Below are positions 9,596 through 18,956 of a stretch of 64,000 bases of DNA, piece after piece (positions within the stretch are counted from its first letter, which is position 1; each line of letters begins with the position of its first letter). The translations under genes and the position numbers were made by a program. The stretch is taken from positions 178,884 through 242,883 of the forward strand of contig NZ_JAUOEK010000120.1 in NCBI RefSeq assembly GCF_030540835.1, given 5' to 3'. The stretch is from Flavivirga aquimarina (GTDB lineage: Bacteria; Bacteroidota; Bacteroidia; Flavobacteriales; Flavobacteriaceae). The notes beneath the pieces are model-generated. The model ran no database searches, was not told the DNA's origin, and was given only the letters and a program-made list of their open reading frames with translations.

Positions 9596-10882
9596 CTATG
9601 CCATAAACTCACCTTCTAAAAATACTTGATTCAGTCTTCTGAGTTTTTTTCCGGTATTTAAAAAATCATTTTCAATAACACTAACCTTAAAAGCGTTATC
9701 TATGGTATCAATAAAGTCTTCAACTCTTGTTGTTTTATAGGTCGTAACAAGTCGTAATGAATAGAAGCTTCCTCTTAAAGGAAGTTTTGGTATTTTTAAA
9801 AAGAAACTGTTACTATTATTTAAGTTGGTAAAATCACTTTTTAGTTCATCACTGGAAAATAATAACACGGTATTTTCATTAGAGTCCTGAAATGCAATAG
9901 AAACAATTAACTTGGAATAATCAATATCTTCTTTTTTATCAATCTCAACACGAATAATTAAATCCTTACCCGATAAAACTTCACTTATAGGATTGTGATT
10001 AGAATCCATAAGTGTTATATAACTAATTAGAAACTGACCATTTCCGATTCTATCGTTCCTATGCTTTAAATCTATTTGCTCCTTATCTTTTTTCGCCATA
10101 ATATAAAAATTAACAGCTTCTTTTTCATCGCCTTCAAACACAATATTTCCATGCTCTAAAACTAAGGCTCTAGTACATAAATTCATTATAGCTCCCATAT
10201 TATGACTAACAAATAATACGGTTCTTCCATCTTCTCTACTTATATCCTGCATTTTACCTATGGCCTTTTTTTGAAACTCGGCATCTCCTACAGCTAATAC
10301 TTCATCAACAACCAAAATGTCTGGTTCTAAATGGGCAGCAACTGCAAAAGCCAATCTTACTCGCATACCTGAAGAATATCGTTTTACGGGTGTATTTATA
10401 TAACGACGGCAACCACTAAAGTCTATAATTTCATCTTCTTTGAATTTTATTTCTTTTTTAGTCATTCCTAAAATAGCACCATTGAGATAAATGTTCTCAA
10501 GTCCAGTCATTTCCGGATGAAAACCAGTACCTACTTCTAATAAGGAGGCAATACGCCCTTTGGTTTTAATCACTCCTGTTGATGGGCTTGTAACCCTTGA
10601 AAGTATTTTTAAAAGTGTTGATTTCCCTGCGCCATTTTTTCCTATAATTCCTAAAACTTCACCTCGTTTTAGCTCAAAATTAATATCTCGTAGGGCCCAA
10701 ACGTAGTCTGAATTCCCCACTGTACTTCTATCGTTTGCTTCGCCAACTTGTAAAAAAGGATCTTCTTTCCTTCTTATTTTGTACCACCAACGCTTTAGGT
10801 CGTGACTTAAAGTTCCTGAGCTAACAAGTCCTAAACGATATTGTTTAGAAACACTTTCAACTTTTAAAATAACATCAGACAT
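9596..10882 (-). CDS. wzt: polysaccharide ABC exporter, ATP-binding subunit with C-terminal sugar-binding domain
   Basis: 428 residues. The ATPase half has Walker A GIIGKNGAGKSTLLKI near residue 78, ABC signature YSSGMRVRLAFA near 168 and Walker B ILVVDEVLAVGD near 190. About 160 residues follow (from GNGQFLISYITLMDS near 275) that match the Wzt C-terminal beta-sandwich in layout. In E. coli O8/O9a this domain recognises the capped end of the finished chain. It overlaps the methyltransferase before it by 8 bases, which fits a capping enzyme working with this exporter, although that is inference. Confidence 0.92.
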   Translation of the reverse strand: MSDVILKVESVSKQYRLGLVSSGTLSHDLKRWWYKIRRKEDPFLQVGEANDRSTVGNSDYVWALRDINFELKRGEVLGIIGKNGAGKSTLLKILSRVTSPSTGVIKTKGRIASLLEVGTGFHPEMTGLENIYLNGAILGMTKKEIKFKEDEIIDFSGCRRYINTPVKRYSSGMRVRLAFAVAAHLEPDILVVDEVLAVGDAEFQKKAIGKMQDISREDGRTVLFVSHNMGAIMNLCTRALVLEHGNIVFEGDEKEAVNFYIMAKKDKEQIDLKHRNDRIGNGQFLISYITLMDSNHNPISEVLSGKDLIIRVEIDKKEDIDYSKLIVSIAFQDSNENTVLLFSSDELKSDFTNLNNSNSFFLKIPKLPLRGSFYSLRLVTTYKTTRVEDFIDTIDNAFKVSVIENDFLNTGKKLRRLNQVFLEGEFMA

Positions 10883-11753
10883 GAGCGTTTGATTTTGGTG
10901 ATTTAAAAATAATTGTCTGACTTCGTGCTCCCAAAAATTGAATGAATTTTGGGGTATATTTCTCCAATCTTAAAGCAACTCTTCTATACTTTCTTAATAT
11001 TTTGTTTGAAAAAGGTAAGATACGATAAAAACGTTCCAGCATCCCCATAGGGATAATTTCAGTTGTATTAAAAAACTGTTCTCCAAGCATTCTAAAATGT
11101 TTAGAACTATTATCACGATGCGGATGAGGATCTAATGCTTCCCATGCTTTAAATCCTTTCGGATTAAAGAGTTTGGAAGGTCGATTATTCATAGGTACAG
11201 TCCACCTTAATTCATCAAGAAATTTACTATTAACAGCTGGTTCAAAAAAACGGGCTTCTCCATCTTGCTTCAAAACATCATTTATTTTCTTTAAAACTGC
11301 TTTTTCATGATCTAAGGTTAAATGATGTAAAAAAGCCTTACCTATAACCATATCTAATGAGTCATTGGATATATCATGCGTGACAAAATCACCTTTCTTA
11401 AAAACAATATTATGTTCAAATTCAAACTTTGTGTTTAGAGCTTCAATAATATCTCCACTATAATCTGAAATATCATTAGCAATAACTTCGGCCCCCAAAG
11501 CCGCCAGAACCGCAGCGTTTGCACAATTACCGCAACCTAACTCTAAAACCTTCTTACCTTTAACGGTTTCTTTAAAATTATTTACATACATCCCAACCCA
11601 ACTTATGTCAGTAGTTGTTGCATCTGCTAAAAATACATCTAAATTATTCAAAGTCCTTATAAGTCCTCCAACATTAACCTCCTTATACTTTTTATTATAA
11701 AAGTCTTTGTTCTTGTTAATATTATCAACACTTTCGGCTTTTATCTCTTCCAT
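10875..11753 (-). CDS. class I SAM-dependent methyltransferase, candidate chain-capping enzyme
   Basis: 292 residues. Motif I VLELGCGNCANAAVLAALGAE near residue 71, acidic motif IANDIS near 92, and the LGKAFLHHLTLDHE stretch near 135 define a Methyltransf_11/25-type fold. It lies exactly between the exporter genes wzm (one shared base) and wzt (8-base overlap), so all three are made together. In ABC-dependent O-antigen systems a methyl or phosphomethyl cap stops chain growth and is read by Wzt; this protein could do the methyl part. No kinase domain like that of WbdD is present. Direct evidence for capping is absent. Confidence 0.78.
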   Translation of the reverse strand: MEEIKAESVDNINKNKDFYNKKYKEVNVGGLIRTLNNLDVFLADATTTDISWVGMYVNNFKETVKGKKVLELGCGNCANAAVLAALGAEVIANDISDYSGDIIEALNTKFEFEHNIVFKKGDFVTHDISNDSLDMVIGKAFLHHLTLDHEKAVLKKINDVLKQDGEARFFEPAVNSKFLDELRWTVPMNNRPSKLFNPKGFKAWEALDPHPHRDNSSKHFRMLGEQFFNTTEIIPMGMLERFYRILPFSNKILRKYRRVALRLEKYTPKFIQFLGARSQTIIFKSPKSNAHV

Positions 11754-12652
11754 TATACTGTATCTATAAAACTTTTTTCTGTTTTATTAAAAATAACTAA
11801 CCCAAATAAAAATATTATTGTACTTACAATAACGGTATAAATCAACATACTGTAATCTACATCTCCAATTCCAAGCGTTATAACTCTAAACATTTCTATA
11901 ATCGAAGTCATTGGGTTATATTCTATTAGATATCCAGCTATTTTTGGAATACGTCCATCTGCCACTTTAGATTTTATTAATTCTAAAGGATACATCACTG
12001 CTGAAGCATACATAAGGAGCTGAACTCCAAAAGCAACCAGAAAAGTTAGATCTCTATATTTTGTGGTCATAGATGAAATAATCATCCCAAACCCCAACCC
12101 TAAAGTTCCCATAACGATTATTAAAACGGGCAATAATACTAAACTAATTTGTAGAGATACATTTGATGCTTTTTCCGTAAACATGACAAAATACAGGTAA
12201 AACCCAAAAAACACGAGCAATTGAAGGCCAAACTTGATTAAATTTGAAATGACCACAGACATGGGTATAATAACTCTTGGAAAATACACTTTTCCAAAAA
12301 TACCCTGATTCTTCTTAAACGTATCACTAGTTCCTGTTAAGCACTCTTTAAAGTAATTCCATGCTGTAATACCCGCCAAATTGAATAAAAAAGGAGGCAC
12401 ACCATCACCAGCTGAAATATCTGCAATGTTATTGAAAATTAGCGTAAAAATGACTGATGTAAAAAGAGGCTGAATGAAATACCACAGAGGCCCTAATATT
12501 GTTTGTTTATATTTTACTACGACATCACGTTTAACAAATAAAAACAACAGATCCTTATACCTTGCAATTTCTTTAAAATTAAGTTCAATGATCCGCCTTT
12601 TTGAAGAAATCGTAAATAACCATTGTTCTTCACTAGCTGTGTTCAAATTCAA
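11753..12652 (-). CDS. wzm: polysaccharide ABC exporter, membrane subunit
   Basis: 299 residues of the ABC-2 type. A short cytoplasmic N-terminus precedes KYKQTILGPLWYFIQPLF, the conserved entry to the first membrane segment; about six hydrophobic spans follow, ending near residue 290. Length and pattern fit Wzm/KpsM-like permeases of lipid-linked polysaccharide export. Encoded with wzt and a methyltransferase in one coupled block. It would pass the finished undecaprenol-linked glycan across the inner membrane. Confidence 0.93.
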   Translation of the reverse strand: MNLNTASEEQWLFTISSKRRIIELNFKEIARYKDLLFLFVKRDVVVKYKQTILGPLWYFIQPLFTSVIFTLIFNNIADISAGDGVPPFLFNLAGITAWNYFKECLTGTSDTFKKNQGIFGKVYFPRVIIPMSVVISNLIKFGLQLLVFFGFYLYFVMFTEKASNVSLQISLVLLPVLIIVMGTLGLGFGMIISSMTTKYRDLTFLVAFGVQLLMYASAVMYPLELIKSKVADGRIPKIAGYLIEYNPMTSIIEMFRVITLGIGDVDYSMLIYTVIVSTIIFLFGLVIFNKTEKSFIDTV

Positions 12653-12677
12653 GAGTATTTAATTATTAAACAAAGGG

Positions 12678-15149
12678 TTACCTTTTCATTAATCGCTTTT
12701 TAAGCTTATCCATTATAGTTTCTTTTTTATCATTCTCATGATAAGCATTTCCATATACACCATAACCATAGCCGTAGCCGTAGCCGTAACCATAACCATG
12801 ACTTTTATTGTATTTATAGAAATTGAGGACGTAACTAATATTTTTTAATTCACCCGTTTTTTGTTTCGCATTGATAAGTTCTAACATCCCTTTTTTCGTA
12901 TAGTTTAAACGAATTATAAATAAGGATGCATCTGCATACTGAGACAATTCTAAAGCATCAGATACTAAACCTAATGGTGGAGAATCCAGCACAATAATAT
13001 CATAATGTTTTCTTAAATGTTCCATCAGATCAGCCATAGAACTGCCCATCAATAACTCGGAAGGGTTTGGAGGTATAGGTCCAGATGTAATAATATCTAA
13101 ATTATCTATATGGCTCTTAAATGTTACTTCTTTCAGGGTCTTATCTCCAATAAAATAGTTAACAACACCAATACTATTATCTATATTAAAATCATCAAAA
13201 ATTTTGGGTTTACGTAAATCAAGCCCCAAAAGGATTGTCTTTTTACCAGATAATGCATAAGCACTAGCTATATTAATGGAACAAAATGTTTTACCCTCTC
13301 CACTCACCGAGGAAGTTATCATAATCGTTCTACCACCCGCCACGTCAATTTTTTTATAGAAAAACTGTAAGCTGGAACGAATAGCTCTAAAAGATTCTGC
13401 AACTGCCGATTTTGGTTTCTCTAATACAACCAAATTATTAATATGGTTGTATTTACCAACAAGGCCTAAAATTGGTATTTTTGATAAACGCTTAATGTCT
13501 TCGGTATTATGTATAGTGTTATCTAATAAAAACAGGATCAATATCAGTACTAATGGTCCAAAAAAGCCAACAACGAGTGCTGTCATGTAATTCAAACTCT
13601 TGTTCGGACCTATTAATCCACCTCCAATATCTTTGGCTGCCTCAATAACAGATATATCAGAAACATTTGCCGCTTTCACTATGGCAGCTTCACTACGCTT
13701 AGCCATATATATATTAAAAGCTTCTTGCCCCAAGTCTAATTTTCTCTGTATCTTTAAAAACTCCTGCTGATCTGCCGGCAAAACACTTAATCGGTTTTCC
13801 AGTTTTGATTTTTGAGAGTTTACAGTACTTAACTGAATCGATATCGTTTTTTTTGTTGAAGCAATGGTTTCTAAAAGAACATTCTTTTCTGCATTTATAC
13901 TCCCATCTAATTCTTTTAGTGATGATGAACCTTCTTGTACAAGCTGTTCTAACTCCTGGCGTTGTATAGCCAAACTTGTTATTTTGCTTACACTGGAAAC
14001 AATATTGGTTTCTTCAATACCTACAGAGGTTGGAGCAGCGATCTTAGTATAATCCGTTTTAGTTCTCAAATAGTTTTCAAGAACGTCTATATACTGCAGT
14101 TTAGATTCTGCCTGCTCCTTTTTTAATTCAAGTTCTCTTATTTTTTCCGATACTTGTATAAGCTCCTGATCAACATCAAATACCTTATTCTCCTTTCTAA
14201 ATGCATTCATCGTATCCGTAACGGCTTTCAAATTAGCATTTACAGCGCCTAAACTACTATCTATAAATTTAATGGTATTTGTTGCATAAAGGTTTTTCCT
14301 TTCTAATTCTGTTTCACTAAGTATCTTTGTTGTTGCATTTAAATAATCAACAATTTTAGCTTTATTATTTCCAGTTAAAGATAGGGTTAATATCGATGAA
14401 GAACTATTTGAATAGGGTTTAACAGATATCCCTTTTTTGTAACTATTAACAACACTATCGAAATTTAAAAACCGGATATAAAATTCGGAACCTGATACAA
14501 CATTAGCACCATTATTTATATGCAATGTAAATGTCGTAAACGGAAGTTCTATTATTTCCCCAACAGTATAGGTCTTATGGAATTCTCCAGTTGGCAAAGA
14601 AATAGTCTTCTTGGATTTATCACTATAGTTTTGAGAACTTCCCCGTTCACTTTCAAAATTAGTAAAAACTTCATATTGAAATTCATTCAAAAAACGGATG
14701 CCTATTTGTTTACCTAAAATGTGATTTTTAGATTTATCAATTTCAATCGTAAATGGCGTCTGTTTATAAGCATCAACTTTACTGTATTTACCTTGCTTTA
14801 AATATTGAATAAAATACCGTAGAGAATCTACTACTTTTTCATTATGGTTTCTTGTCACCAATGAAATCATAGTTTTACCAACCTTACCCGATACGCCACC
14901 CCAATTAAATGATATACTAGTATTTGCCGTAAAAAAAGGGTTTTGATCGTTTTCAAGAGATATTAGTGAACTTATCCTATATACATTTTGTTTTCTATCA
15001 TTTACAGAATATGCTATTATAAAACCAACTGCAATAGCTAAAACAAATAATTTCCAGAATTTTAATACTTTAAATAAAAACCCTTTTAAATCAAAACTAG
15101 CCCCTTTAGACTCCAAATCAAAACCTTCTTCTATTTCATCATAAGACAT
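12678..15149 (-). CDS. wzc: polysaccharide co-polymerase / tyrosine autokinase (Wzc-type)
   Basis: 823 residues. Membrane spans near residues 32-50 and 520-540 flank a large periplasmic region with coiled-coil-rich parts (about 300-360 and 400-470), the Wzz/PCP layout. The cytoplasmic BY-kinase domain has Walker A VSGEGKTFCSINIA near 615, Walker A' LLGLDLRKP near 643 and Walker B IIVLDSPPLGLVSD near 720. The C-terminal tail is a Tyr-Gly repeat with eight tyrosines close together, the phosphorylated cluster in this family. Known role: chain-length control and coupling to Wza. The Tyr-Gly repeat is encoded by a short hexanucleotide tandem array that could change length in frame. Confidence 0.92.
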   Translation of the reverse strand: MSYDEIEEGFDLESKGASFDLKGFLFKVLKFWKLFVLAIAVGFIIAYSVNDRKQNVYRISSLISLENDQNPFFTANTSISFNWGGVSGKVGKTMISLVTRNHNEKVVDSLRYFIQYLKQGKYSKVDAYKQTPFTIEIDKSKNHILGKQIGIRFLNEFQYEVFTNFESERGSSQNYSDKSKKTISLPTGEFHKTYTVGEIIELPFTTFTLHINNGANVVSGSEFYIRFLNFDSVVNSYKKGISVKPYSNSSSSILTLSLTGNNKAKIVDYLNATTKILSETELERKNLYATNTIKFIDSSLGAVNANLKAVTDTMNAFRKENKVFDVDQELIQVSEKIRELELKKEQAESKLQYIDVLENYLRTKTDYTKIAAPTSVGIEETNIVSSVSKITSLAIQRQELEQLVQEGSSSLKELDGSINAEKNVLLETIASTKKTISIQLSTVNSQKSKLENRLSVLPADQQEFLKIQRKLDLGQEAFNIYMAKRSEAAIVKAANVSDISVIEAAKDIGGGLIGPNKSLNYMTALVVGFFGPLVLILILFLLDNTIHNTEDIKRLSKIPILGLVGKYNHINNLVVLEKPKSAVAESFRAIRSSLQFFYKKIDVAGGRTIMITSSVSGEGKTFCSINIASAYALSGKKTILLGLDLRKPKIFDDFNIDNSIGVVNYFIGDKTLKEVTFKSHIDNLDIITSGPIPPNPSELLMGSSMADLMEHLRKHYDIIVLDSPPLGLVSDALELSQYADASLFIIRLNYTKKGMLELINAKQKTGELKNISYVLNFYKYNKSHGYGYGYGYGYGYGVYGNAYHENDKKETIMDKLKKRLMKR
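12760..12799 (-). repeat. hexanucleotide tandem repeat coding the Tyr-Gly tail of Wzc
   Basis: Read on the minus strand the unit is TAYGGY, repeated six times with small changes at third positions, giving six Tyr-Gly pairs. Three middle copies are identical (TACGGC). Unit length is a multiple of three, so slippage would add or remove tyrosines without breaking the frame. Confidence 0.85.
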
Positions 15150-15152
15150 AGG

Positions 15153-15950
15153 CTATATTCTATTTAAAAGTAAAATAGTTGTAGTAATCAAAGATAAAAC
15201 AGTTGCAACGGCACCAATGTTCTGAAAAGCCGTTGTTCCAGTACCCCAAGATTTTTGCTTTATAGGCTTCACATAAATCATATCATTGGGTTGAATGTAG
15301 TAGTAAGGTGAATTCATAACATTTGCATCTGTTAAATCCAAATGAAATATTTTTTGACCTTGTGGAAATTGTCTGACAATTAAAACATCCTTCTTGTCAC
15401 CCGTATCAGGAATATCTCCGGAATTAGCAATAGCCTCAAAAATATTAACACGTTCTTTAAAAATTATATTTGTCCCCGTACTACCAACTTCTCCAGTTGT
15501 TGTGTATTGTAACCCTGTGAGTTTTACTGTTACAAAAATATCGTTAGCTTCTTTGTATTCTGTTTCTAATAATTTTTTTTCAATAATCTGCTTTATTTCA
15601 TCGGTAGTAAATCCAAGCACATTAACCTTGCCCAATTTGGGCATCAATATATTTCCATGTAAATCTACTGTAAATCCATCAAAATAAGCACGTTCCAAAC
15701 TGCCTGCATTTAAACTCGTACCATCTCCAATAGGATTAAAAATGGCTACCGTTTCCTGTTTAGCAGCTTTAATTCTAATATTTAGAATATCATTTATCTG
15801 AACACGATATGGTTTTTGCTTTTCAACAATAACCTGAGTAGAGTCTGTTGCTTTACTTTTATTTTGAAGATAAACAGTATCCTTATAAGGCACACAGGAA
15901 ACAAACACTGCATTTATAACTATTATAACAATAACAAAATATCTCTTCAT
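15153..15950 (-). CDS. wza: polysaccharide export outer-membrane lipoprotein (Wza-type)
   Basis: 265 residues from the ATG at 15950. That start gives a clean lipoprotein signal (MKRYFVIVIIVINAVFVSC, Cys about residue 19). An upstream in-frame ATG at 15971 overlaps the likely -7 box and is therefore disfavoured. The poly_export domain starts at PYRVQINDILNIRIKAA, SLBB-like segments follow (VLGFTTDEIKQII), and the protein ends with one hydrophobic helix (VATVLSLITTTILLL) that could be the outer-membrane barrel helix of Wza. First gene of the operon, 3 bases before wzc. Confidence 0.9.
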   Translation of the reverse strand: MKRYFVIVIIVINAVFVSCVPYKDTVYLQNKSKATDSTQVIVEKQKPYRVQINDILNIRIKAAKQETVAIFNPIGDGTSLNAGSLERAYFDGFTVDLHGNILMPKLGKVNVLGFTTDEIKQIIEKKLLETEYKEANDIFVTVKLTGLQYTTTGEVGSTGTNIIFKERVNIFEAIANSGDIPDTGDKKDVLIVRQFPQGQKIFHLDLTDANVMNSPYYYIQPNDMIYVKPIKQKSWGTGTTAFQNIGAVATVLSLITTTILLLNRI

Positions 15951-15970
15951 TTTAGGGATTTGATTTATCA

Positions 15971-15999
15971 CAAATATAAGTTTTCACTTTGAACAACAA
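15971..15999 (-). promoter_or_regulatory. Bacteroidetes-type promoter of the polysaccharide operon
   Basis: On the minus strand a TTG (15997-15999) is followed after 18 bases by TATATTTG (15971-15978), matching the -33/-7 consensus of Bacteroidetes sigma-A promoters. It lies about 21 bases upstream of the wza ATG at 15950, so the 5' leader is very short. Confidence 0.7.
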
Positions 16000-16053
16000 A
16001 ACTTATATCGGATTTTTTGGTTTTTTATCCGTTATTTGCAAAAAAACATTCTT

Positions 16054-17913
16054 TTGAATTATTTAACAGTCGAAAACATATCTAAATCCTACGGAGAGTT
16101 AACACTTTTTGAAGGCATTTCTTTTAGCGTACATAAAGACCAGAAAATTGCTTTTGTAGCAAAAAACGGGACAGGTAAGACCTCTATTTTAAATATTATT
16201 TCGGGTGATGATGAAGCTGATTCTGGCTCTATAACCTATAGAAAGGATATCGCTGTATCATTTTTATCACAAGATCCAAAATTTGATAACAATTTAACTG
16301 TTGAAGAAACCATTTTTGCTAGCGACAATCCTATTTTAAAAGTCATTGTTAATTACGAAAAAGCACTTTTAAACCCTGAAGATTCAGAAGCATACCAAAC
16401 TGCTTTTGAGCAAATGGAACAGCATCAGGCCTGGGATTTTGAGACTCTTTACAAACAAATACTTTTCAAATTAAAGCTTGAAAATTTAAATCAAAAAGTA
16501 AGTACGCTTTCCGGTGGACAAAAAAAACGACTATCGCTTGCCAATGCACTAATAAATAAACCTGACTTATTAATTCTCGACGAGCCTACCAACCATTTGG
16601 ATTTAGAAATGATCGAGTGGTTAGAAGCATTTTTCGCTAAGGAAAACATCACATTGTTTATGGTAACACATGACCGTTATTTTTTAGAACGTGTCTGTAA
16701 TGAAATTATCGAATTAGACGAAGGTAAACTATATAGTTATAAAGGTAATTATTCATATTACCTAGAAAAACGAGAAGCCAGAATCGAGCAAGAATCTGTT
16801 GAAGTAGGCAAAGCAAAACAACTATTTAAAAAAGAACTCGCTTGGATGCGTCGCCAACCAAAGGCAAGAACAACTAAATCGAAGTCGCGAATTGACGATT
16901 TTCAAGATATAAAACATCGTGCACATCAACGAAGAAACGACCACGAAGTTCAGCTTGAATTAAACATGGAACGCCTTGGGAGCAAGATTTTAGAATTCCA
17001 TAAAGTTTCGAAAGCATTTAAAGACAAGACTATACTTAATAAGTTTGATTATACGTTTCAAAAAGGAGAACGCGCTGGTATTATAGGTAAAAATGGCACA
17101 GGTAAAACGACATTTTTAAACATATTAACCCAAACTGCACAGCCAGACTCAGGTAAAGTTGTTAAAGGTGATACGGTTAAATTTGGATATTATACACAAA
17201 ATGGCATCACTATAAAACCCGAACAAAAAGTTATTGATGTAATTCGGGAATTTGGAGACTATATCCCATTAAAAAAAGGTAGGCAAATAAGCGCTCAACA
17301 ACTCTTAGAGCGTTTTTTATTTAGTAGAAAAAAGCAATACGATTTTGTTGAAAAATTAAGTGGTGGCGAACGTAAGCGATTATATCTATGTACCGTTTTA
17401 ATTCAGAACCCTAACTTCTTAATCCTTGATGAGCCGACCAATGATTTAGACATTGTAACCCTTAATGTTCTTGAAAGTTTCTTATTAGATTTTCCAGGAT
17501 GCGTCATTGTAGTATCTCACGATCGTTATTTTATGGATAAGGTTATTGATCATCTTTTTGTATTTAGAGGTGAAGGTGTTATAGAAGATTTCCCTGGGAA
17601 TTACACCGACTATAGAGTTTATGAAGATAGCCAACCTGCAATTTCAAATGTACAAGAAGATAAAAAAGACAAAAATGCTTGGAAAAAAAACGATTCAAAA
17701 TTATCTTATAATGAAGAAAAAGAACTTAAAAATATTGAAAGCAAATTAAAATCTTTAACATTTGATAAAAAGGAATTAGAAAATAAATTCAATAACCCTG
17801 AGCTTACACAAGATGATATTAATAAGTTATCTGATGCATTGCAAAAAATCATAGATACTATTGAAGCAAAAGAAGAACGCTGGTTTGAGTTATCGTCTAA
17901 ACTTGAAGATTGA
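16054..17913 (+). CDS. ABC-F family ATP-binding protein
   Basis: About 619 residues with two ABC domains. First: Walker A AKNGTGKTSILNI near residue 38, signature LSGGQKKRLSLA near 156, Walker B LLILDEPTNHLDLE. Second: GKNGTGKTTFLNI near 344, LSGGERKRLYL near 437, FLILDEPTNDLDIV. A lysine-rich linker with RRQPKARTTKSKSRI lies between, and the C-terminus has a charged coiled coil of about 60 residues, as in Uup-type ABC-F proteins. The start is TTG at 16054 (NYLTVENISKSYG); an upstream in-frame TTG at 16036 adds six residues. Soluble, ribosome-associated in known relatives. Confidence 0.9.
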   Translation: MNYLTVENISKSYGELTLFEGISFSVHKDQKIAFVAKNGTGKTSILNIISGDDEADSGSITYRKDIAVSFLSQDPKFDNNLTVEETIFASDNPILKVIVNYEKALLNPEDSEAYQTAFEQMEQHQAWDFETLYKQILFKLKLENLNQKVSTLSGGQKKRLSLANALINKPDLLILDEPTNHLDLEMIEWLEAFFAKENITLFMVTHDRYFLERVCNEIIELDEGKLYSYKGNYSYYLEKREARIEQESVEVGKAKQLFKKELAWMRRQPKARTTKSKSRIDDFQDIKHRAHQRRNDHEVQLELNMERLGSKILEFHKVSKAFKDKTILNKFDYTFQKGERAGIIGKNGTGKTTFLNILTQTAQPDSGKVVKGDTVKFGYYTQNGITIKPEQKVIDVIREFGDYIPLKKGRQISAQQLLERFLFSRKKQYDFVEKLSGGERKRLYLCTVLIQNPNFLILDEPTNDLDIVTLNVLESFLLDFPGCVIVVSHDRYFMDKVIDHLFVFRGEGVIEDFPGNYTDYRVYEDSQPAISNVQEDKKDKNAWKKNDSKLSYNEEKELKNIESKLKSLTFDKKELENKFNNPELTQDDINKLSDALQKIIDTIEAKEERWFELSSKLED

Positions 17914-18018
17914 ATTGTTACGCAGAGATTCACAAAGTCTTTCTTTTTATCTTCGCTAAGACGCTCAATTATTTTATTTTTATTACATAAGTAACTGAAA
18001 ATTGCAACTGTAACTGTA

Positions 18019-18066
18019 ACTGAACACTGAACACTGAACACTGAACACTGAACACTGAACACTGAA
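18019..18066 (+). repeat. 7-base tandem repeat running into a start codon
   Basis: Six full copies of ACTGAAC plus a final ACTGAA end at 18066; the ATG of the next gene begins at the very next base. Two 6-base AACTGT units precede the array. The repeat takes the whole place of a ribosome-binding region. Confidence 0.9.
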
Positions 18067-18837
18067 ATGTATCAAATTATCCAATACATAAAGTTCCTAA
18101 TAAAATCTACCAATCAACACGGTGTACATTCGCCTTTCGTTTATAAACTGGTAACTAAATGTTTCTATAATAAAACAAACTATAATGCTTACAAACTTAT
18201 TTCAAACTATAAAAAAGAGCTTCTTAAAAACAAGACAACCATTACAGTAACCGATTTAGGTGCCGGTTCGCATATGATGAAACAAAAAAAACGTAACATA
18301 TCATTAATAGCTAAACATGTAGGCACAACAACTAAAAGAGCAAAACTTATTTATCGATTGGTAAATTATTTTAATTCAAAAATTGCTTTAGAATTAGGTA
18401 CATCTCTCGGAATTGCAACACATGCCATGGCTTTGGCAAATAAAAACACTAAAATCACTACTATTGAAGGCTGCCCTAATATTTCGGAATTTTCGAAAAC
18501 TAATTTTAAAAAACATAGTTTAAATAATATCGATGTAAAAAATGGCAACTTCAATAACATTTTAAATCAAATATTAAACATCAACTACGACCTAATTTTT
18601 TTTGATGGCAACCATCAAAAAGAAGCAACTTTACAATATTTCGAGACACTCTTACAAACAGCTCATAATGATTCAGTATTCATCTTTGACGATATTTATT
18701 GGTCCAAAAGCATGACTGAAGCTTGGGAAATCATAAAACAACACCCTAAAGTCACCGTAACAATCGATACGTTTTTCTGGGGGTTTGTATTTTTTAGAAA
18801 AGAACAAGTTAAAGAACATTTTACTATAAGAGTTTAG
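18067..18837 (+). CDS. class I SAM-dependent methyltransferase
   Basis: 256 residues. Motif I ALELGTSLGIATHAMAL near residue 103, ITTIEGCPNI near 125 and LIFFDGNHQKEATLQYF near 178, followed by VFIFDDIYWSKSMTEAWE; the layout resembles O-methyltransferase/Methyltransf_24 enzymes. The N-terminus has HGVHSPFVYKLVTKCFY, which recurs in Bacteroidetes members. The ATG directly follows a 7-base tandem array, so expression could vary with repeat number. Substrate unknown. Confidence 0.8.
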   Translation: MYQIIQYIKFLIKSTNQHGVHSPFVYKLVTKCFYNKTNYNAYKLISNYKKELLKNKTTITVTDLGAGSHMMKQKKRNISLIAKHVGTTTKRAKLIYRLVNYFNSKIALELGTSLGIATHAMALANKNTKITTIEGCPNISEFSKTNFKKHSLNNIDVKNGNFNNILNQILNINYDLIFFDGNHQKEATLQYFETLLQTAHNDSVFIFDDIYWSKSMTEAWEIIKQHPKVTVTIDTFFWGFVFFRKEQVKEHFTIRV

Positions 18838-18956
18838 TCGTTTATTAAATCAACTAGCATCCTGCATACCACATTGAGTATAGTCGTAAAATCATTAATT
18901 AATTAGTGGAGAAAAACTTTTAATTTTCAATTTTTAACTTTTAACTTGCGTAGCAT

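Noticed and set aside
17706..18062. Minus-strand ORF of 118 residues beginning with repeated FSVQCSV
   Set aside because: It is the reverse reading of the tandem repeat and of the ABC-F 3' end; no similarity to a protein.
18019..18066. Tandem array as a CRISPR
   Set aside because: Units are 7 bases with no spacers between them and no cas genes nearby.
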